Assembly: GCA_900553595.1 (NCBI GenBank)
Contig: USEC01000030.1
Span: 1-24,861 of the forward strand
Length of the DNA: 24,861 nt
Source of the DNA: an uncultured Prevotella sp.
GTDB lineage: Bacteria; Bacteroidota; Bacteroidia; Bacteroidales; Bacteroidaceae
Direction: 5' to 3'
The notes below the pieces were generated by a model that saw nothing but the letters and a program-made list of their open reading frames with translations, did not search any database and was not told where the DNA came from. Positions 8,306 to 15,617 of the stretch are shown piece by piece (within the stretch, counting starts at the first letter, position 1; each line of letters begins with the position of its first letter). A program made the translations under genes and the position numbers.

Positions 8306-9490
8306 TCACCTCGCATTATATGTCCGCGAGAATGTCGTTTTTCCGTTTATATCGCGCACTTCCACCTTCAGCTGACCGCCCTGAACCGTGCCAACGGCAC
8401 ACGCCTCATTGGAATTGACAAGCACGGGGAAATTGTGCAAAGCATCGGGTGCGTAGTACTCATGCCGGTGCAGATGACCGCAAATCATAAGGTCGATGCC
8501 GGCTTTGTTGAGTGCCGGCACGAACTTCTGCGCCACTTCCACGGGGCCGTGCCATGCGTCCTGCTCTATGCTCTGCGGCGGAATATGAGCTATACAGATA
8601 CGGAATTTTGCCGTCTTGAAGTCTTCGCTTTCCGTGATTGCCTTCACCCACTCCGCCTGTTCTGTGCGGTAGGCGTCGTAATCGGTGATGCCTGCATACT
8701 CTATATCGCTGTCGGGCTTGTCCTCGCCGGAATCAAGCATGATGAAGAACACGGGACCCTGACGCACGGCATAGTACAGACTTTGCTCGCGAGGGCAGAA
8801 ATAACGCTTCAGCTGCGGTGCGAACACGCCGCGCGTCTCGTGGTTGCCACGGACATAGTAGAAGGGTTTCTCCTTTGCGAACAGGCTGATGCTCTCGTCC
8901 ATAAATGCGGCGAACACATCGTCCTGACTGTTGAGTTCCGACACCATGTCGCCGTTGTAGATCACCATATCGCGTTTCTTCCAGTCGGCACCTTCAAGCA
9001 TCGGGGTGATGAAGTTCTTGCGCGCATGCACGTCGTTCAGCACCACGAAAGAGCAATCGGCCTTTGTACGGTCGGCGGTGGTGAACCGCAACGGTTGATG
9101 GCGGAACACATCCGTAGCCGCAACATCGCCGTAATGCACACGGATGCTCTCATGCGAAAGCACCTCCTGCGAGTAGATGCGGTAGCGGTAGGTGGTGCCG
9201 GGTTTCAGTCCGACGAGTTTCACGGAGTGTATGCTGTCTTCGCTCTTTATGCCTATGTACGAGTCGAAATGACGCTGACGCTCCCTTGCGTAGAAGTTGG
9301 AACCGTCGTCAGGGGCAGTCTCCACCCATCCAACGCTCACACGGTTGGTTGTCCACACGATGGTGGCTTCCGTTTCCGTTATGTTTTGCAGGTAAGGTCC
9401 GTGCGTTATTCTTATTCCATCAGCAAAGGCTGCTACCGAAGCCCACACGAAGGCGATGAGCAGAGCCAGATTTCTCTTGTTTGTTTGCAT
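8306..9490 (-). CDS. Secreted metallophosphoesterase with N-terminal FN3-like (purple acid phosphatase N) domain
   Basis: The protein has 394 residues. A signal peptide (about 1-23) is followed by a beta-sandwich domain of the purple-acid-phosphatase N type (RITHGPYLQNITETEATIVW onward, about 27-138). The calcineurin-like domain carries the metal-binding motifs in order: NDVHA (D153, H155), NGDMV (about 180), RGNHETR (about 215), IAHIPP and CGHLHRHEY. All expected metal ligands appear present. It should hydrolyse phosphate esters in the periplasm or outside the cell; the substrate is unknown. It begins 20 nt after the tcdA stop on the same strand, so the two are probably co-transcribed despite having no obvious functional link. 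Confidence 0.9.
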   Translation of the reverse strand: MQTNKRNLALLIAFVWASVAAFADGIRITHGPYLQNITETEATIVWTTNRVSVGWVETAPDDGSNFYARERQRHFDSYIGIKSEDSIHSVKLVGLKPGTTYRYRIYSQEVLSHESIRVHYGDVAATDVFRHQPLRFTTADRTKADCSFVVLNDVHARKNFITPMLEGADWKKRDMVIYNGDMVSELNSQDDVFAAFMDESISLFAKEKPFYYVRGNHETRGVFAPQLKRYFCPREQSLYYAVRQGPVFFIMLDSGEDKPDSDIEYAGITDYDAYRTEQAEWVKAITESEDFKTAKFRICIAHIPPQSIEQDAWHGPVEVAQKFVPALNKAGIDLMICGHLHRHEYYAPDALHNFPVLVNSNEACAVGTVQGGQLKVEVRDINGKTTFSRTYNAR

Positions 9491-9510
9491 TGTAGTAATC
9501 TGTTTTATGG

Positions 9511-10320
9511 TTATTTCTTAAGGTTTTCAATTCCGCAACGGTAAATGTCGTCAAGCACGAGTCCGGCGATGGTGAATCCGAAGATGCCGGTGATGTGCGC
9601 CATGGTCCCGTTTATCTGTGCTTTGGAAAGACTCCAGTCATGGTTCACGAGCGACGGGTCGCCGGGACCGTCCCCAGTCGCTTCACCCATGCCGCAAGCG
9701 GAGTCGTGCCCTATGTTTTCGAGGAGTTCCTCACTATACACGCACTGGAACTTGTGCGCCGGCTTCAGCTTGGCACGCTTCAGCTTCTTGCGCAATGCCG
9801 CTCCGAGCGGGCATCCGCGCACTTTCCAGAACTCTGCCACGCGTATTCTCGTGGCATCCATCTTCAATGCCGCCCCCATCGACGAGAAGAACACCGCTCC
9901 CGAAGCGCATGCACGCATTATGAGCAGAGCCTTGTCCTTGAGGCTGTCTATTGCATCGACAATATAGTCGTACTCCGAGAGGTGGAAGTCGTCGGATGTC
10001 TCTTCACAGTAAATCTTCTGCAAGGCGGTGATTTCAGCCTTTGGGTTTATCTGGAGTAGGCGTTCCTTGAGTGCCTCCACCTTCACCTGCCCTACGGTCT
10101 GCGTTGTCGCCATGAGCTGACGGTTGATGTTGGAGACGCACACACGGTCGGAATCGACTATGGTAATGCGTTGTATTCCAGAGCGGACGAGTGCTTCCAC
10201 GCACCAGCTGCCCACTCCACCGACACCAAACACGATGACTTTCTTGGACGCAATGCTCTTCATTACATCATCGCCCACCAACAATTCTGTTCTGTTGAAA
10301 ATGTTCTCTGTCATACGCAT
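9511..10320 (-). CDS. tcdA: tRNA threonylcarbamoyladenosine dehydratase
   Basis: The protein has 269 residues, the usual length of TcdA (CsdL/YgdL), a member of the E1-like ThiF/MoeB superfamily. It shows the nucleotide-binding GVGGVGSWCVEALVRSG segment (about 32-48), the DSDRVCVSNINRQ acidic/Asn-Arg motif (about 56-68), DAIDSLKDK, and the C-terminal GDGPGDPSLVNH region. TcdA uses ATP to cyclise t6A to ct6A at position 37 of ANN-decoding tRNAs. The start could also be the ATG two codons on (10314). It lies upstream of the metallophosphoesterase on the same strand. Confidence 0.93.
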   Translation of the reverse strand: MRMTENIFNRTELLVGDDVMKSIASKKVIVFGVGGVGSWCVEALVRSGIQRITIVDSDRVCVSNINRQLMATTQTVGQVKVEALKERLLQINPKAEITALQKIYCEETSDDFHLSEYDYIVDAIDSLKDKALLIMRACASGAVFFSSMGAALKMDATRIRVAEFWKVRGCPLGAALRKKLKRAKLKPAHKFQCVYSEELLENIGHDSACGMGEATGDGPGDPSLVNHDWSLSKAQINGTMAHITGIFGFTIAGLVLDDIYRCGIENLKK

Positions 10321-10348
10321 ATCGTTTCGTTCCGTCTATACCAATTTG

Positions 10349-10356
10349 CAAAGTTA
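10349..10356 (-). promoter_or_regulatory. Probable -7 element of the tcdA promoter
   Basis: TAACTTTG on the minus strand, 29 nt upstream of the tcdA start, matches TAnnTTTG. A TTTG lies upstream (10374-10371), but its spacing of 14 nt is shorter than the usual 19-21, so the -33 element is uncertain. Confidence 0.4.
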
Positions 10357-10433
10357 GTAATTTTTAACCACAAACTCCCCATATTACCAACCCAATTTGC
10401 CGAATTCATATATTTTTTCCGTTCCGCCAGCAA

Positions 10434-10467
10434 CCGCTGTCGCATCTGACAAAAACGCGACAGGCGG
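10434..10467. other. Hairpin downstream of the small 10573-10815 gene
   Basis: CCGCTGTCGC (10434-10443) pairs with GCGACAGGCGG (10457-10467) with one bulged base and a 13-nt loop. There is no T-tract on either strand, so I do not call it an intrinsic terminator. It lies between the stop of the small minus-strand gene and the tcdA promoter and may stabilise or end that mRNA. The rest of 10357-10572 shows no gene. Confidence 0.35.
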
Positions 10468-10572
10468 CAAAGCATGACATGATGCCATGAGCTTCGCCAC
10501 CTTATTATATATGAGAGTTTCGCCTGTCTGCGGCATTCTGTCAGAAAAACGAGCTGACAAGGAACGAGAGGG

Positions 10573-10815
10573 TCACATCGGACAGTTGCCACGCAACATG
10601 TCCCGGTCGCTCTCGGCACGCACGGCACCGGCGTTGCGCCGACTGAACTCCGCATGTATCTCCACGAGTTCCTTCCTGCCGAAGATATAGTCGTCGTACA
10701 TATCATCCATATCCACACCTTCACATTCGCCGTCGCCGAAGCAGAGCGACTCCTTCACTATCTGCATGCGCTCATCCACAGTGGTGTCCTTTATGAGCAG
10801 ACTCTTTCTTTCCAT
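10573..10815 (-). CDS. Small acidic protein of unknown function (80 aa)
   Basis: The protein has 80 residues and is rich in Asp and Glu, with a segment GDGECEGVDMDDMYDDYIFG (about 27-46) followed by the charged helix-like RKELVEIHAEFSRRN. It has no signal peptide, membrane segment or zinc motif. It opens with MERKSLLIKDTTVDERMQIV, which reads like a real coding start, and a -7 promoter element lies 22 nt upstream. The pattern resembles small proteins commonly left as hypothetical in Prevotella and Bacteroides genomes. I do not know its function. An overlapping longer frame (10311-10724) has no comparable start context and is ignored. Confidence 0.6.
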   Translation of the reverse strand: MERKSLLIKDTTVDERMQIVKESLCFGDGECEGVDMDDMYDDYIFGRKELVEIHAEFSRRNAGAVRAESDRDMLRGNCPM

Positions 10816-10837
10816 AATTATTTCAGTTTATCTGGCG

Positions 10838-10875
10838 CAAAGTTACTCATTTTCTTTGGTTTTTGCTTACCTTTG
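10838..10875. promoter_or_regulatory. Divergent -7 elements between the small gene and the CotH gene
   Basis: On the minus strand, TAACTTTG (10845-10838) faces the small gene. On the plus strand, TACCTTTG (10868-10875) faces the CotH gene. Both match TAnnTTTG. Neither has a convincing TTTG at -33. They lie only 22 bp apart, so the two promoters probably overlap and may compete. The plus-strand transcript would have a leader of about 110 nt. Confidence 0.45.
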
Positions 10876-10993
10876 CATCATAATTAACAGCGGCTCCTCA
10901 ACCAATGCCGCCCACAAGCCGGAACACACCGCCAGCAATACGGAAAACGGCAAAGAGAAAACGCAACTTTCACACATACACACAGATACGATT

Positions 10994-12502
10994 ATGACAA
11001 CGCTTCACAAACCAGCAGTAGTCGCCATCGCAGCGATGCTCTCATTGGCAGCTGTGCTACCCGCCAAAGCCCAGTCGAAACCCGGAACAGCCGAAAAGAC
11101 GGCACTTGCGGAAGAGGCACGCAACACCGCCCTGCCTTTCATTTCCATAAAGACCGTAAGCGGAGAAAAGCCCACTTTCACCATAATAGAAGACCCCTAC
11201 GGCATGGGGAAGAACGCCATAAAAGCCGAGCATACGCCGGCAAGGATGGTGATGACACTCCACGGAGACACCATCTACGACAGCGGCGACTATGTGGAGA
11301 AGAAGTCGGGCATAAGGATAAAGGTGAGGGGAAACACAAGCGCGATGCTGTTCGAGCAGACTCCCTACAAGCTGAAGCTCTCGAAGAAAGCCGACCTGCT
11401 CTTCCGCAACGACAATGAGAAGAATAGCAAGGACTGGGCTCTGCTCTCCGTCTATATCCCCAACGACAACATGGAGAAGGGACAGGGACACTTGCAGACC
11501 ATGTTCGGACTCGAACTGGCACGCCAGGCAGGCATGGACTGGTCGCCCTCGCAACAGTTTGTGAACGTGGCTATCAACGGCGAATATGCCGGCATGTACA
11601 ATCTGTGCGAGACAGTGGAGCGCAGCACAGCAAGAGTGAATGTGGACGACAGCGGATTCGTGATAGAGAACGACGCCTACTGGTGGAACGAAAGCAGATA
11701 CTTCCGCACGGAAAGACAAAAGAAAGACGACTGGATGGGCTACACCTTCAAGTATCCCGACGAAGACGATGTGACAGACGACTACCTGACGATGCTCTCC
11801 GACTATATGTCGTCCGTAGAGAACGCCATCGGCAACAACAACAATCCCGAACGTTTCATCGACTTCACATCGTTCGCCCGATGGATACTCGCACACGACT
11901 TGCTCGCCTCCGCCGACGCTGCGGGGACAAACATCTACTACACCAAGCACGACTTCGACGCTGCCGACGCAACAGCGTCGCCTCTGAAAACCGGCCCACT
12001 GTGGGACTTCGGTGCCATATACAAGGCTCCGTTAGACGGATGGAGCCTGCAACACACAAGCAGTCTGACCTTCTATCCGCAACTGTTCAAGAACGAAGAC
12101 TTCTGCAAGGCATACACCGCCCTCTACGACGAACTCTCGAAAACACTCCCAAGCGACATGCAAAAAGCGTTGGACGAATACCAGTCGGTCAACGGTGAAG
12201 CCTTCGACAAAAGCGAGAAACTGCACCAACGGCTCATCAGCTACGACGCGGCACGCACCTTTGCAGCACAGAAGGAAGAACTACTGCGACTCCTCAACAA
12301 CCGCATAGCTACCGTTGGCAGATTCATCAAAAGCGGCATGCTGCTGACTGGCATAAGCACACACCACACCACAACTCCCACAAAAAGCAGCCGGTACGAC
12401 ATGACGGGACGCAACCTGACAAACATCCGACCGACAGCACTGCCACATGGCATCTACATAGAGCACGGAGCCGACGGAAAGACAAGAAAGATATGCCGAT
12501 AA
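10994..12502 (+). CDS. Secreted CotH-family protein with C-terminal tail
   Basis: Starting at the ATG at 10994 the protein has 502 residues and begins with a signal peptide ending near PAKAQ (about residue 25). The frame is open 76 codons further upstream but without a signal-like start, and it would cover the promoter. CotH-family blocks are visible: the KIRVRGNTSAMLFEQTPYKL block, GLELARQAG, VNVAINGEYAGMYNLCETVE, and FARWILAHDLL. The final block reads GPLWDFG, where the family usually has WDFD, the kinase catalytic/metal Asp, so activity as a protein kinase is doubtful. The last 35 residues (YDMTGRNL to GIYIEHGADGKTRKI) resemble the short C-terminal tails of secreted Bacteroidales proteins. 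The role is unknown, probably cell-surface or periplasmic. Confidence 0.88.
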   Translation: MTTLHKPAVVAIAAMLSLAAVLPAKAQSKPGTAEKTALAEEARNTALPFISIKTVSGEKPTFTIIEDPYGMGKNAIKAEHTPARMVMTLHGDTIYDSGDYVEKKSGIRIKVRGNTSAMLFEQTPYKLKLSKKADLLFRNDNEKNSKDWALLSVYIPNDNMEKGQGHLQTMFGLELARQAGMDWSPSQQFVNVAINGEYAGMYNLCETVERSTARVNVDDSGFVIENDAYWWNESRYFRTERQKKDDWMGYTFKYPDEDDVTDDYLTMLSDYMSSVENAIGNNNNPERFIDFTSFARWILAHDLLASADAAGTNIYYTKHDFDAADATASPLKTGPLWDFGAIYKAPLDGWSLQHTSSLTFYPQLFKNEDFCKAYTALYDELSKTLPSDMQKALDEYQSVNGEAFDKSEKLHQRLISYDAARTFAAQKEELLRLLNNRIATVGRFIKSGMLLTGISTHHTTTPTKSSRYDMTGRNLTNIRPTALPHGIYIEHGADGKTRKICR

Positions 12503-12623
12503 CCCGCAAGCCCGACGGTTTGCAGGCAAAACGCCTCTGAAAAAGGTATACCGCCGACCGGACTTCACAAGTATCTTTAACATATTTAACTTCTGAACCT
12601 TCACAAGTTCAAGAAATAATGAT

Positions 12624-12631
12624 TAATTTTG
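12624..12631 (+). promoter_or_regulatory. Probable -7 element of the ssrA promoter
   Basis: TAATTTTG matches TAnnTTTG and lies 12 nt upstream of the mature tmRNA 5' end, which leaves a few nucleotides for RNase P to remove. No clear TTTG is seen at -33. Confidence 0.4.
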
Positions 12632-12643
12632 CAAGAACATCTC

Positions 12644-13037
12644 GGGGTTGACTGGATTTGACAGCGGGATGAAATGGTATGTAAGCACGCGGAGTCTCGA
12701 TGGCTAACTCCTTAATCTTAGCGATCAAAAATTTAATTGGCGAAAACAACTACGCTCTCGCTGCCTAATCGAAGTACAGTAGATTGGCTTTATTCCGTCA
12801 CAAGGTGACAGAACGAGACACTGCTCCAAGGATGTTGTTCCGAATCTGAGGGTAAAGCGGTGCAGGTAAATCGGAAATAGCCTGTGTGTGCCCCGCCGCA
12901 CTGGTGAAGTTTTAGGGGATAAGGTTGCAATTGGTGGTCTGGGTCTTGTTGCAACACGAAAACCGAAGGCCAGAATAAGCGTGTAGAAAGCGTATGGTTT
13001 CCCTGTTTGGACGTGGGTTCGAATCCCACCAGCTCCA
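12644..13037 (+). ncRNA. ssrA: Transfer-messenger RNA (tmRNA)
   Basis: The 5' end GGGGTTGACTGGATTTGACA is the tmRNA signature. It pairs with the 3' acceptor strand CAGCTCC (13030-13036), and the T-arm region GGTTCGAATCCCACC precedes it. The tag frame runs from GGC at 12739 to the TAA at 12766-12768 and encodes GENNYALAA, the type of tag seen in Bacteroidales. The 3' CCA is not fully encoded (A, then CCC), so it would be added after transcription. The RNA rescues ribosomes stalled on broken mRNAs with SmpB. The length is about 394 nt. Confidence 0.97.
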
Positions 13038-13050
13038 CCCTATCAAAACA

Positions 13051-13080
13051 AAAAGCCGCTCTATCAGGGCGGCTTTTTTG
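13051..13080 (+). terminator. Rho-independent terminator of ssrA
   Basis: AGCCGC (13054-13059) pairs with GCGGCT (13069-13074), followed by six T residues, 14 nt after the tmRNA 3' end. Confidence 0.9.
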
Positions 13081-13179
13081 TTGTCCGTATGCAGCAACGG
13101 GTTCGGCATGCCAGGCTCTCAGTACGGCTATAATCATCATCGCGTACTGAAACGAAAGTCACTGCAAAAACGCTTCATT

Positions 13180-13365
13180 TCAAAACAAGGCTTCTTTGCA
13201 CTCTAAAGAAGTCTTGTTTACTGGGCAAAGAAGTCTTGTTTTGAATGCAAAGAAGCCTTGTTTTTAAAAGTAAAAAAGCGTTTAAAAGTAAAAGAGTAGA
13301 AAAGTAAAGAAGTAAAAAGCAAGAGGGATGGGTGGAGCTAAGAACTATTCGCCAAGACAAACAGC
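13180..13365. repeat. Interspersed repeat, right copy (inverted relative to 112-362)
   Basis: This is the reverse complement of the left repeat. Copies of CAAAGAAGYCTTGTTT occur at about 13204-13265, preceded by one inverted copy (13183-13197) that forms a hairpin with 13205-13219. A-rich units (AAAAGTA, AAGCGTTT) follow, then CAAGAGG and GCCAAGACAAACAGC at the far end. The interval from 13081 to about 13180 holds no gene. Similarity to the left copy may continue weakly to about 13430. Confidence 0.7.
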
Positions 13366-13464
13366 AAAGTAGAGGTGGGAATTGGGAGTTAGGAATTTGA
13401 GAATTAAAATTTAGAAGTCATTGCCAATCGGCAGAGCCGAGCGCGATGGCAATAGAGGTACTGA

Positions 13465-13629
13465 TAGGAGGTCGAGCGTCCCGCTCGACAACACAGAGCA
13501 AAACAATACATTATGCGTTCGGCTTTGCCGCTTGCCTTGCAAGAATTATGAATTAGTACTAATGTGATAAAATCTTTTACTTTTTACCTTTTTATTCTGG
13601 TGTTGTCGAGCGGGACGCTCGACCTCCTA
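13465..13629. repeat. REP-like palindromes as a 30-bp perfect inverted pair
   Basis: The 30 bases at 13465-13494 are repeated as a perfect reverse complement at 13600-13629. Each arm contains its own hairpin (GTCGAGC, 5 nt, GCTCGAC). The 105 bp between them contain no gene; they include CGGCTTTGCCG and an AT-rich stretch. Related single copies lie at 15537-15564 and 24761-24791, so this is a dispersed family. The whole stretch 13366-13705 has no gene. Confidence 0.8.
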
Positions 13630-13705
13630 CAAATCCTAATTTCCAAATCCCCAAATTTTCTCTTTTCTCAAAACAATAAAATAGGATTATTTGCGTTTTG
13701 ATAAT

Positions 13706-15175
13706 ATGAATACAGAGGAAAGGGAAGACAGCTATTCACATATATTGAAATACACCGGCATTTTTGGCGGCGTACAGGGACTGAACATACTCGTCGGCGT
13801 GATACGCAACAAGTTCACCGCCCTCTTTCTCGGCCCTTCAGGAATGGGACTGCTCTCACTCTTCAACTCCACCACAAACTTCGTCGCATCATCCACCAAC
13901 CTCGGCATTCATACGAGCGGCGTGAAGATGATTTCCGACACCATGCCCAAAGACTGCCCTGCCAGTCAGGCCAACGCCGTGTGCATGGTGCGCTCGTTCA
14001 GTCTGGTGGCGGCTCTGCTCGGACTCATAGTGTGCGCCGTCTTCGGTCCCATGCTCAACATCATCACATTCCACTGGGGCAACCATACGCTCCACTTCAT
14101 CCTGCTCGCCCCCACCGTCTTCTTCACCATCCTTGCCGGCGGCGAGACGGCAATACTCAAAGCGACACGCCAACTGAAAGCCCTGGCGGTGCAGGCGTCG
14201 CTCATGGCGGTGCTCTCGCTGCTCATCTCCGTACCCATCTACTGGTTGTGGGGTGAGAAAGGCATCATCGGCGTACTCTTCCTCACGGCATTCAGCCAGT
14301 GGGCACTTGCCTTCCGCTTCTCCTGCCGCATTGCACCGCTACGGCTGCGCATAAACCGCCGCGTGTGGCTGCGCGGCATACCGATGCTGCGCCTCGGCAT
14401 AGCCTTCATGCTGGCAAGCATGATGAACAGCGGCGCCGAGTTTCTCATAAGGAGCTATCTCAACACACGCGGAAGCCTTGAGACCGTGGGACTCTTCAAT
14501 GCCGGAATCACCATCGTCATCATCTACGCCGGAATGATATTCTCCGTAATGGAGTCCGACTATTACCCACGCCTCTCCGCCATACGGCAGAAAGGAGAAG
14601 AGCTGAACACCTGCGTAAACAGGCAGCTCGAAATGAACATCATGCTCATCGGCCCCATCATCATCGCCATGATTATAGGTCTGCCCATCATCATCCCCCT
14701 ACTCTACAACACACAGTTTCTCGGAATGCTCGGCATGACACAGATAGCCGCACTGGGCATGCTCTTCAAGGCCATGTATCTGCCAATAGAGTATCTGCCA
14801 CTCTCGCGCGGCGAGTCGAAAGTGTTCCTTGCGCAGGAGTCCTTCTGCGTGGTGCTGCTCATAGTGTGCGAAATCGTGGGATATAAAATCGGCGAAACCA
14901 CCGGCATAGGATGCCTTACGGGGCTTGGCGGCGGCATCGTCACCGCCTACATCATTGAGGCTGCCGCAGTGCTGGCATTCAGCCGGTGGCACTACGGCTA
15001 CCACATGTCGAAGCGCGGAGCCACCGCCATGCTCTTCCACTCACTCTGCGGACTACTCGCCCTGCACACAGCCTTCACAAGCGACCACCCCGCCGCCTAC
15101 TGGACAGCCGGTGTCGCCATCTTCCTCATCAGCCTTATTTACAGCGCAAGGGCTATACGCAAGAGTCTGAAATAA
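13706..15175 (+). CDS. O-antigen/lipid-linked oligosaccharide flippase (second MOP-type flippase)
   Basis: From the ATG at 13706 the protein has 489 residues; an in-frame TTG five codons earlier is less likely. It has about 12-14 membrane helices. The start (YTGIFGGVQGLNILVGVIRN, then KFTALFLGPSGMGLLSLFNS) is typical of Wzx-type O-antigen translocases, which flip lipid-linked sugars across the inner membrane. It shares little obvious sequence with the flippase at 2307-3863. It stands alone: no sugar-related gene is next to it on this strand, and repeats flank it on both sides. Its substrate is unknown. A clear Bacteroidales promoter was not found in the 75 nt upstream. Confidence 0.87.
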   Translation: MNTEEREDSYSHILKYTGIFGGVQGLNILVGVIRNKFTALFLGPSGMGLLSLFNSTTNFVASSTNLGIHTSGVKMISDTMPKDCPASQANAVCMVRSFSLVAALLGLIVCAVFGPMLNIITFHWGNHTLHFILLAPTVFFTILAGGETAILKATRQLKALAVQASLMAVLSLLISVPIYWLWGEKGIIGVLFLTAFSQWALAFRFSCRIAPLRLRINRRVWLRGIPMLRLGIAFMLASMMNSGAEFLIRSYLNTRGSLETVGLFNAGITIVIIYAGMIFSVMESDYYPRLSAIRQKGEELNTCVNRQLEMNIMLIGPIIIAMIIGLPIIIPLLYNTQFLGMLGMTQIAALGMLFKAMYLPIEYLPLSRGESKVFLAQESFCVVLLIVCEIVGYKIGETTGIGCLTGLGGGIVTAYIIEAAAVLAFSRWHYGYHMSKRGATAMLFHSLCGLLALHTAFTSDHPAAYWTAGVAIFLISLIYSARAIRKSLK

Positions 15176-15200
15176 AACTTATTTTTAAGTCGGTGTGCCC

Positions 15201-15355
15201 AAAAGGGAGTTAGCAGAAGTTATCGGAAGTTAATCCGCCTGCGGCGGATGGAAGACAACGGACATTACCATTGCTTTTTCAATGAGTTATGCTATTGTCC
15301 GTTATCTTCCTTTAACTTCCGGCGAAGTCTAACTTCCGATAACTCCCGTTTTGAC
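15201..15355. repeat. Long imperfect inverted repeat (MITE-like or large hairpin)
   Basis: The left arm (AAAAGGGAGTTAGCAGAAGT at 15201-15220 through GGAAGACAACGGAC at 15250-15263) matches the reverse complement of the right arm (GTCCGTTATCTTCC at 15297-15310 through ACTTCCGATAACTCCCGTTT at 15332-15351), with gaps. Motifs of the type GGAGTTATCGGAAGTTA occur on both sides. The left arm also holds an inner palindrome CCGCCTGCGGCGG. It begins 25 nt after the flippase stop, so it might also act as a transcription end. It encodes no protein. Confidence 0.65.
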
Positions 15356-15367
15356 CGACATCACAAA

Positions 15368-15402
15368 ATGTAGATTTACATCAATCTACATCCAATCTAC
15401 AT
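15368..15402. repeat. Short inverted and direct repeats of AATCTACAT
   Basis: ATGTAGATT (15368-15376) and AATCTACAT (15383-15391) form a perfect 9-bp inverted repeat. A further direct copy follows at about 15394-15402, 11 bp on, which is about one helical turn. Another ATGTAGAAT lies near 15467. The spacing suggests a protein-binding site rather than RNA structure, but no regulator gene is nearby. The remaining sequence up to 15536 is AT-rich with no gene. Confidence 0.45.
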
Positions 15403-15536
15403 TCAATCCGTATTTCACGTTTATCCATAACACTCAATACATTAGGTGAGCAAATCTTCTTGAAAAATGTAGAATGATGTTTTTTTAAAAAACAAAAAAA
15501 TATAGGGGATGCACCGCTATTTGACTTGGCAATAGC

Positions 15537-15564
15537 AGGTTGAGCATCTCGCTCGACCTCTTAC
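15537..15564. repeat. Diverged single copy of the REP-like palindrome
   Basis: AGGTTGAGCATCTCGCTCGA followed by CCTCTTAC resembles the 13600-13629 arm (TTGTCGAGCGGGACGCTCGA, then CCTCCTA) with several changes. It lies 53 nt beyond the stop of the MgtC-family gene. Confidence 0.55.
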
Positions 15565-15617
15565 AACCAGCTCCACAAGAAGCAAAATAATGGCTCAACA
15601 TCTTAGCCCCTGCTTCC

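Noticed and set aside
8267..9544. 425-codon open frame on the plus strand
   Set aside because: It is antisense to the metallophosphoesterase, which has a full set of metal-binding motifs.
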